From Sphingomonas kaistensis (GTDB lineage Bacteria > Pseudomonadota > Alphaproteobacteria > Sphingomonadales > Sphingomonadaceae): 64,000 nt of DNA. How positions within the stretch are numbered: position 1 is the first letter of the stretch; each line of letters opens with the position of its first letter. Below, in pieces: positions 56,095 through 64,000 of this stretch. The notes under the pieces are model-generated. The model was not told where the DNA came from. It saw nothing but the letters and a program-made list of their open reading frames with translations, and ran no database searches. The stretch lies in the NCBI RefSeq assembly GCF_011927725.1, contig NZ_JAATJC010000001.1, forward strand, positions 1,123,001-1,187,000. The letters run 5' to 3'. The translations under genes were made by a program, and so were the position numbers.

Positions 56095-56355
56095 TCACTC
56101 CCCGCCGGAAGCGGCGATCAGGTCCATGAGGTTGCGGGCCGCGTCGCGGTCGGCGGGGTCGGGGAAGGCGACGTCGAGGTCGGGTGCGCTGCCCAGCGTG
56201 TAGAGCAGCGACCACAGGGCGAAGCGCTGGTCGCGGTCGCTCGCAAGTCCGAGGTCGACCTGCAACCGCTCGATCCCGGCTTCCAGCGCGGCGGGCGTCA
56301 GCGTGCCGAGATCGCTCGTCCCAAAAATCCGCTGCAGCAGGTCGTCGATGTTCAC
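56095..56355 (-). CDS. Small hypothetical protein
   Basis: An 86-residue acidic, helical protein starting from a GTG (MNIDDLLQRIFGTSDLGTLTPAALEAGIERLQVDL). It has no membrane segment or motif I recognise. It lies 28 bases downstream of the DsbA-like gene on the same strand and may be the last gene of that operon (M48 protease - DsbA-like - this). Its coding status rests on position and ordinary composition. Confidence 0.55.
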   Translation of the reverse strand: MNIDDLLQRIFGTSDLGTLTPAALEAGIERLQVDLGLASDRDQRFALWSLLYTLGSAPDLDVAFPDPADRDAARNLMDLIAASGGE

Positions 56356-56383
56356 CGGGCGGGCCCCGGACGCGGCACTCGCC

Positions 56384-57103
56384 TCAACCCTTCGCCCGGG
56401 CGTCGGCGATCGCCTTTTTCAGCGCGTCATAGCCGACCGCGCCATTCATCACCTTGTCGCCGACGATGAACAGGGGAGTGCCGGTCGCTCCCAGTTGCTG
56501 GGCAAGCTGGAAGTTCTTGCGCAGTTCGGTGTCGAATTCAGGCGAGTTGGGAACGGCCGCCGGAACGCCCGCATCGGTCGCGGCCTTGGTCAGCGACGCC
56601 TCGCTCGGCCGGCCGGCGGCGTAAAGCGCGTCGTGGAACGCCATGAAGCGGCCCGACTTGCTGGCCCCCAGCGCCATCCGCGCGGCCGCTTCGCTGTCGG
56701 GGCCGAGGATGGGGAATTCGCGGTAGACCACCCGCAGCTTGGGATCTTCCTTCACCAGCCGGGCGATGACCGGCAGCGACGCCTTGCAGTAGCCGCAGGC
56801 ATAATCGTAGAATTCGACCAGGGTGACGTCGGCCGTCTTGGCGTCGGCGCCCTGCCAGCTGCTTCCGAAGGGCGTTTCCAGCGCGGCGCGGTTGGCCGCC
56901 AGCACCGGGGCATATTGGCTGTCGCGCAGCGCGTCGGCGGTTGCGACCAGGACGGTCGGGTTGCTGACCAGGCTGTCGCGGACCAGGCGGTCGGCCCATC
57001 CGGCCTGGAACGCCGCAAACGCCAGCGCCACCGTGGCTAGGGCACCGCCCGCCGCGCCGGCCAGCAAGGCGCCCAGGCCGCTCATTCCCTTGGCTTCGCT
57101 CAC
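56384..57103 (-). CDS. DsbA-family thiol-disulfide oxidoreductase
   Basis: A 239-residue membrane-anchored or exported protein (hydrophobic helix at about residues 8-35). The thioredoxin-fold DSBA domain has VTLVEFYDYACGYCKASLP with a CGYC active site and GATGTPLFIVGDKVMNG with the cis-Pro after Gly-Thr. FREFPILGPDSEAAARMAL-type sequence (YREFPILG) is typical of the BdbD/Com1-like group. It starts on GTG 57103, four bases after the M48 protease stop, so the two are cotranscribed; together they suggest envelope protein folding and quality control. Confidence 0.9.
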   Translation of the reverse strand: MSEAKGMSGLGALLAGAAGGALATVALAFAAFQAGWADRLVRDSLVSNPTVLVATADALRDSQYAPVLAANRAALETPFGSSWQGADAKTADVTLVEFYDYACGYCKASLPVIARLVKEDPKLRVVYREFPILGPDSEAAARMALGASKSGRFMAFHDALYAAGRPSEASLTKAATDAGVPAAVPNSPEFDTELRKNFQLAQQLGATGTPLFIVGDKVMNGAVGYDALKKAIADARAKG

Positions 57104-57107
57104 GTGA

Positions 57108-58475
57108 TTACTTTCCCCGCCCCTTGCGGTCCTTTTCGACCTCGGTGCGGCTTACCATGGCGATATCCTGGGCACGAAGGAAATCGGGCGTGCCCTGGGG
57201 AATGCCCTTGAGCGCGCGTTCGGCGCTGGCCAGTGCAAGCTTGGGCTCGCCCTCCAGGCTATAGCGCTCGGCAGTCGCCAGCGAGGCGCGCGGCTGGTCG
57301 CCCTTGCGGTCGTAGATGACGCCCAGCTGGTACCAGGCGAACGGCTGTTCGTTGTCGCGGCCGATCGAGGCGCGAAGCACTTTCTCCGCCTCGGGCAGAT
57401 TGTCGTTCTTCTCGGTCGCCAGCAGCGCATGGCCGAGCATCGCCTGGATCATCGGCTGGTCGGGCGCCTTGGCGACGGCGGTGCGAAGCGGCGCCAGCGC
57501 TTCCATCGGCTTTCCGCTTTCAAGCAGGATCTGGCCCTTGAGCTCGAGGTAGAAGGGGTCCTGCGGCGCGGTGGCGAGCAACGCGTCGGCCTCGCGCAGG
57601 GCGGCATCGCGGTCGCCCATCCGGTGATAGGCATAGGCGCGGGCGTAGTGCGCCGGAACGCTGGTATCGCTGGTCGGATAGGTCCGAAGCACGCCCTGCT
57701 TGTCGCTGATGAAGCCGATCAGCTTGGCCCGCACGCGCTGGAAGCGGGCTTCGAGCGCGGGGTCGGTGGGGCGGTTCCAGGCCGGGTCCTTCTGGTACAA
57801 TTCGCTCAGCGACGCGACGCGCTCGGACGACAGCGGGTGGGTCCGGTTGTAGCTGTCGGTGGCATAGACGGCGAGGCGATATTCCTGGTTCTGCAGCTTC
57901 TTGAAGAACTGGATCGAGCCCTGGCCCGACACCCCGGCCTTGGCGAGGTAGGAAGCGCCGGCAAGGTCGGCGCTGGTTTCCTGCGCGCGGGTGAAGGCGA
58001 GGAACTGGCCCATCGCCACCTGCTGGCCGATCGCCATCGCTCCCATCGCCGCCTCGCCCGCGCCGGCGGCCATGGCGAGGCCCCCGAGCACCAGGCTGAG
58101 GATCGAGATCCCGGTCGCCTGCTTGGCGCCCTCCCCCGAGCGGATGACGTGCCCGCCGACGACGTGACCAAGTTCGTGCGCAATGACGCCCTGCACCTGG
58201 TTGGCATTGTCGGCCGAGGTAATCAGCCCGGTGTGGACATAGACGATCTGCCCGCCGGCGACGAAGGCGTTGATCTCGGGATCGTTGATGAGGACGATCT
58301 TGACGTTCTTGGGGTCGAGCTTCGCCGCCTCGATCAGCGGCCTGGACATGTCGTTGAACAGCTTCTCGGTTTCGCTGTCGCGGAGGATCGACTGGGCCGC
58401 GGCGGGCTGGGCCGCGGCGAAGACCAGGGCGAGGAAAAGCATCAGCCTGGTACTGAGCGGGTTCACGCGTCGCAT
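57108..58475 (-). CDS. Periplasmic M48 metalloprotease with TPR repeats (BepA-like)
   Basis: A 455-residue protein. Signal peptide MRRVNPLSTRLMLFLALVFAAAQPAAAQ, then an M48 domain with the zinc site VIAHELGHVVGGHV and a downstream Glu in ETSADLAGASYLAKAG. A C-terminal half of tetratricopeptide repeats follows (YARAYAYHRMGDRDAALREADALLATAPQDPF and others). This is the layout of BepA (YfgC), which degrades or chaperones misassembled outer-membrane proteins such as LptD. First gene of a leftward operon with the DsbA-like gene. Confidence 0.92.
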   Translation of the reverse strand: MRRVNPLSTRLMLFLALVFAAAQPAAAQSILRDSETEKLFNDMSRPLIEAAKLDPKNVKIVLINDPEINAFVAGGQIVYVHTGLITSADNANQVQGVIAHELGHVVGGHVIRSGEGAKQATGISILSLVLGGLAMAAGAGEAAMGAMAIGQQVAMGQFLAFTRAQETSADLAGASYLAKAGVSGQGSIQFFKKLQNQEYRLAVYATDSYNRTHPLSSERVASLSELYQKDPAWNRPTDPALEARFQRVRAKLIGFISDKQGVLRTYPTSDTSVPAHYARAYAYHRMGDRDAALREADALLATAPQDPFYLELKGQILLESGKPMEALAPLRTAVAKAPDQPMIQAMLGHALLATEKNDNLPEAEKVLRASIGRDNEQPFAWYQLGVIYDRKGDQPRASLATAERYSLEGEPKLALASAERALKGIPQGTPDFLRAQDIAMVSRTEVEKDRKGRGK

Positions 58476-58582
58476 GGGCGGGTCCCTCTGGCACAGCGGC
58501 TGAACGGGGGGTGACTGTTGCCGGCAGACTGGCGTAAGGGCATGTCCCTTCCTGACACAAACTTCGAGCGATTGCCAAAGCC

Positions 58583-60307
58583 TTGAGCCTGTTTGCCACC
58601 TTTACCGCGCACGTGAACCGCATCCTCGACGAGCTCTCCGCAAGCGGGGCGCTGCCGCCCGAACTGCCGCGCGGCAACATCACGGTCGAGCCGCCACGTG
58701 ATGCGAGCCATGGCGACCTGTCGACCAATGCCGCGATGGTGCTGGCCAAGCCCGCCGGGACCAATCCGCGCGCCCTTGCCGGGCTGCTGGTGCCCGAGCT
58801 TCAGGTCATTGCCGGCGTGGCCGAGGTGCAGATCGCTGGCCCCGGCTTCATCAACCTTCGCCTCGACGACGGGGTATGGCGCGACGAACTGCGCCGGATC
58901 GCGTCGGAAGGCGCACGCTACGGGCTCAGCGACATCGGCAACGGACGCCGCGTCAACGTCGAATATGTCTCGGCCAACCCGACCGGCCCGATGCACATGG
59001 GGCATTGCCGCGGGGCGGTGGTCGGCGACGCTCTTGCCACCCTGCTTGCCGCCGCCGGCTTTGCGGTCACCAAGGAATATTACGTCAATGACGCCGGCAG
59101 CCAGGTCGACACGCTCGCGCGCTCGGCGCACCTGCGCTACCGCGAGGCGCTGGGCGAGGACATCGGCGAGATCCCGGAAGGCCTGTATCCCGGCGACTAT
59201 CTGAAGCCGGTCGGAGCGCTGCTCGCCGCCGAATATGGCGACCGCATGGTGGCCGCCCCGGAAGCCGAGTGGCTGCCCGTGTTCCGCGAAAAGACGGTGG
59301 CGGCGATGCTGGACCTGATCCGGCACGACCTGTCGCTGCTCGGCGTCCGGCACGACCTTTTCTCCTCGGAAGCAGACGTGGTCGCTTCCGGCGCCGCCGA
59401 CCGCGCGCTTGCGGCCCTCGAAGCCAAGGGGCTTGCCTATGAGGGCATCCTCGAAGCGCCCAAGGGTAAGGCGCCCGAGGATTGGGAACCGGTCGAGCTG
59501 ACCCTGTTCCGGTCGACCAATTTCGGCGACGACCAGGACCGCCCGATGAAGAAATCGGACGGCAGCTGGACCTATTTCGGCGTCGATACCGCCTATCACC
59601 TCCAGAAGCTGGAGCGCTCGGACGAGCTGATCAACATCTGGGGCGCCGACCATTCGGGCACGGTCAAGCGGACCCAGGCCGCGGTCGCCGCGCTTGCCGG
59701 GCGCGAGGTGCTCGACGTCAAGATCGTGCAGATGGTCCAGTTGCTCCGCGCCGGCGAGCCGGTGAAGATGAGCAAGCGGGCGGGCAATTTCGTCACGCTC
59801 GCCGACGTCGTGCGCGAGGTCGGCAAGGACGTGGTCCGCTTCATCATGCTGACCAAGCGCCCCGACACGATGCTCGACTTCGACTTCGCCAGGGTGGTGG
59901 AGGCGTCGAAGGACAATCCGGTCTTCTACGTCCAATATGCCCACGCCCGGATCTGCAGCCTCAAGCGCAAGGCGGCCGAGGCCGGCCTGCAGGCCGGCGA
60001 TGCCGACCTCGACCTGCTCGATGCCGAAGAGCTCGCCCTGGTTCGCCATGCAAGCCACTATCCGCGGGTGGTCGAGGCGGCGGCGCTGGCGCATGAGCCG
60101 CACCGCATCGCCTTCTTCCTGTACGACCTCGCCGCCGCCTTCCACGCCTTGTGGAACCGCGGCAATGACGATCCCTCGCGGCGCTTCCTGATCGACGGCG
60201 AGCCTCGGCTCAGCGCGGCCCGGCTGGCGCTTGCGAGCGCGATCGCGCAGGTGATCGGGAACGGTCTGGCCCTGATGGGCGTCGAGGCAGCCGAGGAGAT
60301 GCGCTGA
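58583..60307 (+). CDS. argS: Arginyl-tRNA synthetase
   Basis: A 574-residue class I aminoacyl-tRNA synthetase. The N-terminal Add-1 domain begins [16 protein letters not shown]. The HIGH motif appears as [18 protein letters not shown] and the KMSKS loop as [13 protein letters not shown]. The C-terminal anticodon-binding DALR domain has [15 protein letters not shown]. The best start is a TTG at 58583 (MSLFATF), where family similarity begins; no ATG or GTG in this frame lies nearby upstream and no strong Shine-Dalgarno is visible. Followed by the SPOR gene after 4 bases. Confidence 0.95.
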   Translation: MSLFATFTAHVNRILDELSASGALPPELPRGNITVEPPRDASHGDLSTNAAMVLAKPAGTNPRALAGLLVPELQVIAGVAEVQIAGPGFINLRLDDGVWRDELRRIASEGARYGLSDIGNGRRVNVEYVSANPTGPMHMGHCRGAVVGDALATLLAAAGFAVTKEYYVNDAGSQVDTLARSAHLRYREALGEDIGEIPEGLYPGDYLKPVGALLAAEYGDRMVAAPEAEWLPVFREKTVAAMLDLIRHDLSLLGVRHDLFSSEADVVASGAADRALAALEAKGLAYEGILEAPKGKAPEDWEPVELTLFRSTNFGDDQDRPMKKSDGSWTYFGVDTAYHLQKLERSDELINIWGADHSGTVKRTQAAVAALAGREVLDVKIVQMVQLLRAGEPVKMSKRAGNFVTLADVVREVGKDVVRFIMLTKRPDTMLDFDFARVVEASKDNPVFYVQYAHARICSLKRKAAEAGLQAGDADLDLLDAEELALVRHASHYPRVVEAAALAHEPHRIAFFLYDLAAAFHALWNRGNDDPSRRFLIDGEPRLSAARLALASAIAQVIGNGLALMGVEAAEEMR

Positions 60308-60311
60308 GATC

Positions 60312-61061
60312 ATGGCGGCCACGTCCGAGCGTCTGCCCTGGCTGAACGACGAGCCTGCCGCGGCGGGTTCGGCAATGCCTGCAAAGAAGAAGCCGGCCGG
60401 AATGATGTGGCCGTGGTATCTTCTGCTGGCGCTGGTCGTCGCGGCCGTTGGGGCGGGTGCCTGGTGGCTCAGCACCGGCAAGGAAGCCGCCCCGCCGCAG
60501 CTTCCCGCCGAGCAGTCCATCCCCATTCCCATCACGCAGGCACCCCCCGCGGATCCGGGCGCCGGGCCGGTCCCGGCCGAGCCGGAAGGGCAAGCGGTGG
60601 AAGCCCCCCGGCCGTCATCCACCGCGACCGTTACCCGGCGTCCGGCCGGCAGGCCCGCCGAGCGCCGCTCCGCAGCGACGGTGGCGAGCGATGTCGAGGG
60701 GTCGGACGGCCCGGTGGGACGCTCGATCTTCCCCGCCGATGACGCCACCGACACGCTGCCGGCACCCGGCCCGACGCCCGTCGTCGCTTATAATCCGCGG
60801 CCTTATGGCGGGCGGGTGGTCCAGCTCGGGGCCTTTCCGACCCGCGCGCAGGCCGAGGCCAACTGGCAGCGGATCACGCGCCGCTACCCTTACCTCATCA
60901 GCAAGCCCAAGATGGTGAATACGGTGGACGTCCGCGGGCTCGGCGGCGGGCGCCCGACGCGAATGTACCGGCTTCAGCTCGGTACCTCTTCGCAAGCGCA
61001 GTCGGTTGTCATATGCCAGCAGCTCGAGCGGGCGGGTCACTCATGCGTGGTGGTATATTGA
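60312..61061 (+). CDS. Bitopic SPOR-domain protein
   Basis: A 249-residue inner-membrane protein. A cytoplasmic N terminus with RLPWLNDEP precedes a membrane helix ([20 protein letters not shown], about residues 34-54). A long Pro/Ala-rich periplasmic linker and a C-terminal SPOR domain (RVVQLGAFPTRAQAEANWQRITRRYPYL ... YRLQLGTSSQAQSVVICQQLERAGHSC) follow. SPOR domains bind septal glycans, so a division or envelope role is inferred. It ends directly against the next gene, which encodes a degenerate relative. Confidence 0.9.
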   Translation: MAATSERLPWLNDEPAAAGSAMPAKKKPAGMMWPWYLLLALVVAAVGAGAWWLSTGKEAAPPQLPAEQSIPIPITQAPPADPGAGPVPAEPEGQAVEAPRPSSTATVTRRPAGRPAERRSAATVASDVEGSDGPVGRSIFPADDATDTLPAPGPTPVVAYNPRPYGGRVVQLGAFPTRAQAEANWQRITRRYPYLISKPKMVNTVDVRGLGGGRPTRMYRLQLGTSSQAQSVVICQQLERAGHSCVVVY

Positions 61062-61718
61062 ATGGCGACTAGGGGCGGGATGACTGGCGAGCCGCTGCCG
61101 TGGCTTGAACCGGTCGAGGACGAGGACGAGCCGCCTGCGCTTTCCGCGCGCAAGATGGGCGCTGCGATCCTGGTCGTGCTGCTGGCCGCGGCGCTGGTTG
61201 CCGGAACCCTCTACTGGATCGGCCGCAGCAATGCCGACGAAGGCACCGGCGCGCCCGAGCTGATCAGGGCCGAGCCGGGCCCGGCCAAGATCAAGCCCGA
61301 CGATCCCGGCGGGATCGACGTCGCCGGCGACAGCGAGACCGCATTTGCGACCGGCGCGGGCGAGAAGGTCGACGGCCAGCTCGACCTCGACGCCGTTCCG
61401 GAGGAAGCGATCGCCCGTCCGCAGAAGGCCGAGCCTGCGCCGGCCGCCGAGGAGGCCCAGCCGGCCACGCCTGCGCCGCCGCCGCCGGCCGGTGCCGCCA
61501 ACCAGGTCCAGCTCGGCTTCTACGGCTCCGCAGCCGAGGCCGAAGCGGCATGGAAGACGCTGTCCGGCCGCTTCCCGGTGATCGCCGGTGCCGGCAAGAT
61601 CGTCATTCCCTATCAGTCGGGACAGCGGCTCCGGGCCGGTTTCGCCAGCCCCGCCGAAGCGCGGTCGGCGTGCCAGCTGCTCAAGGCGGCGGGCGATGCC
61701 TGCTTCGTGGTGCGCTGA
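61062..61718 (+). CDS. SPOR-like bitopic protein, paralogue of the preceding gene
   Basis: A 218-residue protein with the same layout as its neighbour: an N-terminal EPLPWLEP motif, one membrane helix (about residues 31-50), an acidic Pro/Ala linker and a C-terminal NQVQLGFYGSAAEAEAAWKTLSGRFPVI domain ending ACQLLKAAGDACFVVR. The C-terminal domain is a shortened SPOR-like fold. The ATG is immediately adjacent to the previous stop, though MTGEPLPW at 61080 is an alternative start. Probably arose by tandem duplication. nagZ follows 3 bases later. Confidence 0.8.
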   Translation: MATRGGMTGEPLPWLEPVEDEDEPPALSARKMGAAILVVLLAAALVAGTLYWIGRSNADEGTGAPELIRAEPGPAKIKPDDPGGIDVAGDSETAFATGAGEKVDGQLDLDAVPEEAIARPQKAEPAPAAEEAQPATPAPPPPAGAANQVQLGFYGSAAEAEAAWKTLSGRFPVIAGAGKIVIPYQSGQRLRAGFASPAEARSACQLLKAAGDACFVVR

Positions 61719-61721
61719 GCC

Positions 61722-62732
61722 ATGCAGGCAGCAATCTACGGCCTGTCCGGCCTTACCCTCACCGCCGACGAGCAGGCCTTTTTCCGCGACGTCGATCCGG
61801 CCGGCTACATCCTGTTCGCGCGCAACTGCGGCGACCCCGAGCAATTGAAGGCGCTGACCGCTTCCTTGCGGGACCTCCACGGCCGGGCCGACCTGCCGAT
61901 CCTGATCGACCAGGAAGGCGGGCGGGTGATGCGGATGAAGCCCCCTGCCTGGCCTTCGCTACCGGCGGGCGGCGCGTTCGAGAAGCTTTACCAGGCCGCG
62001 CCCTCGTCGGCGATCGAGGCGGCGCGGATGAATGCCCGGGCAATCGGCCTGATGCTCTCGGCGCATGGAATCAACGTCAACTGCGTCCCCAACCTCGACG
62101 TCCGCCAGCCCGACGCGGACAAGGTGGTCGGTGACCGCGCCTACGGCACCGAGCCGATGCAGGTGGCGGCGATCGGCCGCGCGGTCCTCGACGGCATGGC
62201 GTCAGCGGGCGTGGTCGGCGTGGTCAAACACATGCCGGGCCATGGCCGCGCCACGGTCGACAGTCACAAGGAATTGCCCCGCGTCACGGCCTCCGCCGAA
62301 GAACTCGACAGCGACCTCGAACCCTTCGAGGCCTTGCGCGAGGCGCCGATGGGCATGGTCGCGCACATCCTGTTCGAAGCCTGGGACCGCGAATTGCCGT
62401 CCAGCCAGTCGCCTTTCATCATCGAGGAAATCATCCGCAAGCGGATCGGCTTCTCGGGCCTGCTGATGACCGACGACATCGGGATGGAGGCCTTGAACGG
62501 CTCGGCCGGCGAGCGGTCGGCCGCGGCGCTTGCGGCCGGCTGCGACCTGACGCTTCATTGCAGTGGCGACTTCGCGGAAATGCTGGATGTCGCCGCGCAC
62601 GTCGGGGCAATGGACGGCGAGGCCGAGGGGCGGCTTGCCCGGGCGATGGCCGGGGCCATGCTGGGCGCTTCCGACGGACCCGATTTCGCCGGGGCCGTGG
62701 CGGTTCGTGACGAGCTTCTGGCGCTCGCCTGA
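61722..62732 (+). CDS. nagZ: Beta-N-acetylglucosaminidase NagZ
   Basis: A 336-residue GH3 enzyme that removes GlcNAc from cytoplasmic muropeptides in peptidoglycan recycling. Diagnostic segments: AGYILFARNCGDPEQLKAL, LPILIDQEGGRVMR, VGDRAYGTEP, the catalytic loop VVGVVKHMPGHGRATVDSHKELP with the Asp-His dyad, and the nucleophile Asp in LLMTDDIGMEAL. Normal length. It lies in the order argS-SPOR-nagZ-scpA-scpB common in alphaproteobacteria. Confidence 0.96.
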   Translation: MQAAIYGLSGLTLTADEQAFFRDVDPAGYILFARNCGDPEQLKALTASLRDLHGRADLPILIDQEGGRVMRMKPPAWPSLPAGGAFEKLYQAAPSSAIEAARMNARAIGLMLSAHGINVNCVPNLDVRQPDADKVVGDRAYGTEPMQVAAIGRAVLDGMASAGVVGVVKHMPGHGRATVDSHKELPRVTASAEELDSDLEPFEALREAPMGMVAHILFEAWDRELPSSQSPFIIEEIIRKRIGFSGLLMTDDIGMEALNGSAGERSAAALAAGCDLTLHCSGDFAEMLDVAAHVGAMDGEAEGRLARAMAGAMLGASDGPDFAGAVAVRDELLALA

Positions 62733-62741
62733 TCCGGCGGC

Positions 62742-63488
62742 ATGAGCCTGCTCGAGGATACGCCGGACGACACTCTTCAGCTCAGCCTCGGCGCGTGGGA
62801 GGGGCCGCTCGACCTGCTGCTCAACCTCGCCCGGGCCCAGAAGGTCGACCTGCACGAGATCTCGATCCTGACCCTGGTCGAGCAATATCTCGACTTCCTG
62901 GAGAATGCCCGCGCACTGCGCCTCGAGGTCGCTGCCGATTACCTGGTGATGGCGGCCTGGCTCGCCTACCTCAAATCCTGCCTGCTGCTGCCCAAGGATC
63001 CGACCCAGGACCCGAGCCCCGAGGAACTGGCCGCCTTGCTCCAGCTACGTCTGCAGCGGCTCGACGCGATGCGCGAGGCCGGGGCGCGCCTGATGGGACG
63101 CGACCGCCTGGGACGCGACGTCTTCACTCGCGGCCAGCCCGAAGGATTGCGCCAGATCCGCAAGTCGCGCTGGCAGGTGTCGCTGTTCGAACTTGCCGCG
63201 GCTTACGGACAGGTCCGCGCCCGCTCCGCGCCGGTAATGCACGTCGTCGCGCGCCGGGCGGTGGTGACGCTGGAGGAGGCGATCGAGCGGGTGTCGTCGC
63301 TGATCGGAAGCGCGATCGACTGGACGGTGCTGGAGCTGTTCCTCGAACCGACCGCCGATCCGGAGCGGGCCCGGTCGGCGCTCGCCTCGTCCTTCGTCGC
63401 CGCGCTCGAGCTGGCGCGGCAGGGCCGGGTGGAGCTTCGCCAGGCCCAGCCATTCGCCCCCCTCGAACTGCGGCGGGCACAGCGATGA
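62742..63488 (+). CDS. scpA: Segregation and condensation protein A
   Basis: A 248-residue kleisin that bridges the SMC heads in the SMC-ScpAB condensin complex. The N-terminal LGAWEGPLDLLLNLARAQKVDLHEISI and YLDFLENARALRLEVAADYLVMAAWLAYLKSCLLLP segments are the ScpA signature. The C-terminal winged-helix part is less conserved. Overlaps scpB by ATGA. Confidence 0.95.
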   Translation: MSLLEDTPDDTLQLSLGAWEGPLDLLLNLARAQKVDLHEISILTLVEQYLDFLENARALRLEVAADYLVMAAWLAYLKSCLLLPKDPTQDPSPEELAALLQLRLQRLDAMREAGARLMGRDRLGRDVFTRGQPEGLRQIRKSRWQVSLFELAAAYGQVRARSAPVMHVVARRAVVTLEEAIERVSSLIGSAIDWTVLELFLEPTADPERARSALASSFVAALELARQGRVELRQAQPFAPLELRRAQR

Positions 63489-64000
63489 GCGGCGACCGCT
63501 ACGACCGGGCGGTGGAAGCGGTGCTGTTCGCCGCTGCCGAACCGCTTCGGGTCCAGGACATCGTCGCCCATGCCGGCGACGGCGACGTCGGTGCCGCGCT
63601 TGCCGCCATCCAGGCGCTCTATGCCGATCGCGGCATCCGCCTGGTCGAGCGGGGCGGGCGCTGGCACTTCGAAACCGCGCCCGACCTCGCCCACCTCCTG
63701 CGCCGGACGCGCGAGGAGCCGCGCAAGCTGGGCCGCGCCGCGACCGAGACGCTCAGCATTATCGCCTATCACGAGCCCGTCAGCCGGGCCGAGATCGAGG
63801 CGATCCGCGGGGTCCAGACGTCCAAGGGCACGCTGGATGTGCTGATGGAAGCGGGGTGGGTGCGGCCGGCCGGGCGCCGCGACGGCCCGGGGCGACCGCT
63901 GCTTTACGCCACCACGGCAGAGTTCCTGTCCCATTTCGGGCTGACGAGCCGCCGCGACCTGCCGGGAATCGACGATTTGCGCGCCGCCGGGCTCCTGGAG
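63485..64000 (+). CDS. scpB: Segregation and condensation protein B, 3' end beyond window
   Basis: The first 172 codons of ScpB, the winged-helix partner of ScpA. AVEAVLFAAAEPLRVQDIVAHAG starts the first winged helix, and TETLSIIAYHEPVSRAEIEAIRGV with the downstream LDVLMEAGWVRPAGRRDGPGRPLLYATT is the strongly conserved second one. The start ATG overlaps the scpA stop. The C terminus lies outside the window. Confidence 0.95.
   Translation, partial: MSGDRYDRAVEAVLFAAAEPLRVQDIVAHAGDGDVGAALAAIQALYADRGIRLVERGGRWHFETAPDLAHLLRRTREEPRKLGRAATETLSIIAYHEPVSRAEIEAIRGVQTSKGTLDVLMEAGWVRPAGRRDGPGRPLLYATTAEFLSHFGLTSRRDLPGIDDLRAAGLLE

Noticed and set aside
58463..60754. 763-codon open frame opposite argS
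   Set aside because: Antisense shadow of argS and the SPOR gene; no family similarity.

Overview
This 64 kb window is ordinary-looking core chromosome of a high-GC alphaproteobacterium, very probably a member of the Sphingomonadales (Sphingomonas and relatives). The evidence is a serine palmitoyltransferase with its own acyl carrier protein (sphingolipid synthesis), two exported proteins with PEPxxWA-CTERM tails, an HWE-type histidine kinase, CtrA-type (TTAA-N7-TTAA) and GANTC sites in selected promoters, and alphaproteobacterial gene orders (ftsW-murG-murC-murB-ddl-ftsQAZ; rpsA-ihfB; argS-SPOR-nagZ-scpA-scpB). I see no insertion sequence, prophage, CRISPR array, tRNA or rRNA gene.

Layout. 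1-5.8 kb: truncated hotdog thioesterase, ACP and serine palmitoyltransferase, a secreted trypsin-like protease, a hybrid histidine kinase and a DUF72 protein. 5.8-8.4 kb: purL, then a 346-base divergent region unusually rich in GANTC sites and holding a perfect CtrA box in front of a PEPxxWA-CTERM protein. 9.1-10.5 kb: a small lipoprotein, a small membrane protein and a GldG-like lipoprotein. 10.6-29.2 kb: the complete dcw (division and cell wall) cluster mraZ-rsmH-ftsL-ftsI-murE-murF-mraY-murD-ftsW-murG-murC-murB-ddl-ftsQ-ftsA-ftsZ. It is tightly coupled through start/stop overlaps and preceded by a putative MraZ operator and a perfect DnaA box. The only substantial gap is in front of ftsZ and carries three GANTC sites.

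29.3-43.9 kb: a TPR-SPOR protein, dNTPase, DoxX and NAD(P)-binding proteins, RNase E (minus strand), an N-acetylmuramoyl-L-alanine amidase, PBP1a, prfB, a lipoprotein-like methyltransferase, a CsaA-like tRNA-binding protein and SppA. 44-50 kb: rpsA, ihfB, a cation diffusion facilitator and an S9 peptidase. 50-58.5 kb: response regulator and HWE kinase pair (the kinase appears to begin at an AUA codon), thyA, RadC-like and GNAT proteins, a second PEPxxWA-CTERM protein (choice-of-anchor L type) also behind a perfect CtrA box, a DsbA-like protein and a BepA-like M48 protease. 58.6-64 kb: argS, two tandem SPOR-like proteins, nagZ, scpA and the start of scpB.

Functionally, the window is dominated by envelope growth and division: peptidoglycan precursor synthesis, the divisome, PBP1a, amidase, NagZ and SPOR proteins. 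Chromosome segregation (ScpAB), nucleotide supply (PurL, ThyA, dNTPase) and translation (S1, RF2, ArgRS) sit alongside. The most interesting signals are regulatory: the shared CtrA boxes of the two exosortase-substrate genes, the layered MraZ/DnaA region before the dcw cluster, GANTC clusters before ftsZ and the first PEPxxWA gene, and the AUA start of the HWE kinase. I did not find a clearly undescribed multi-gene system.
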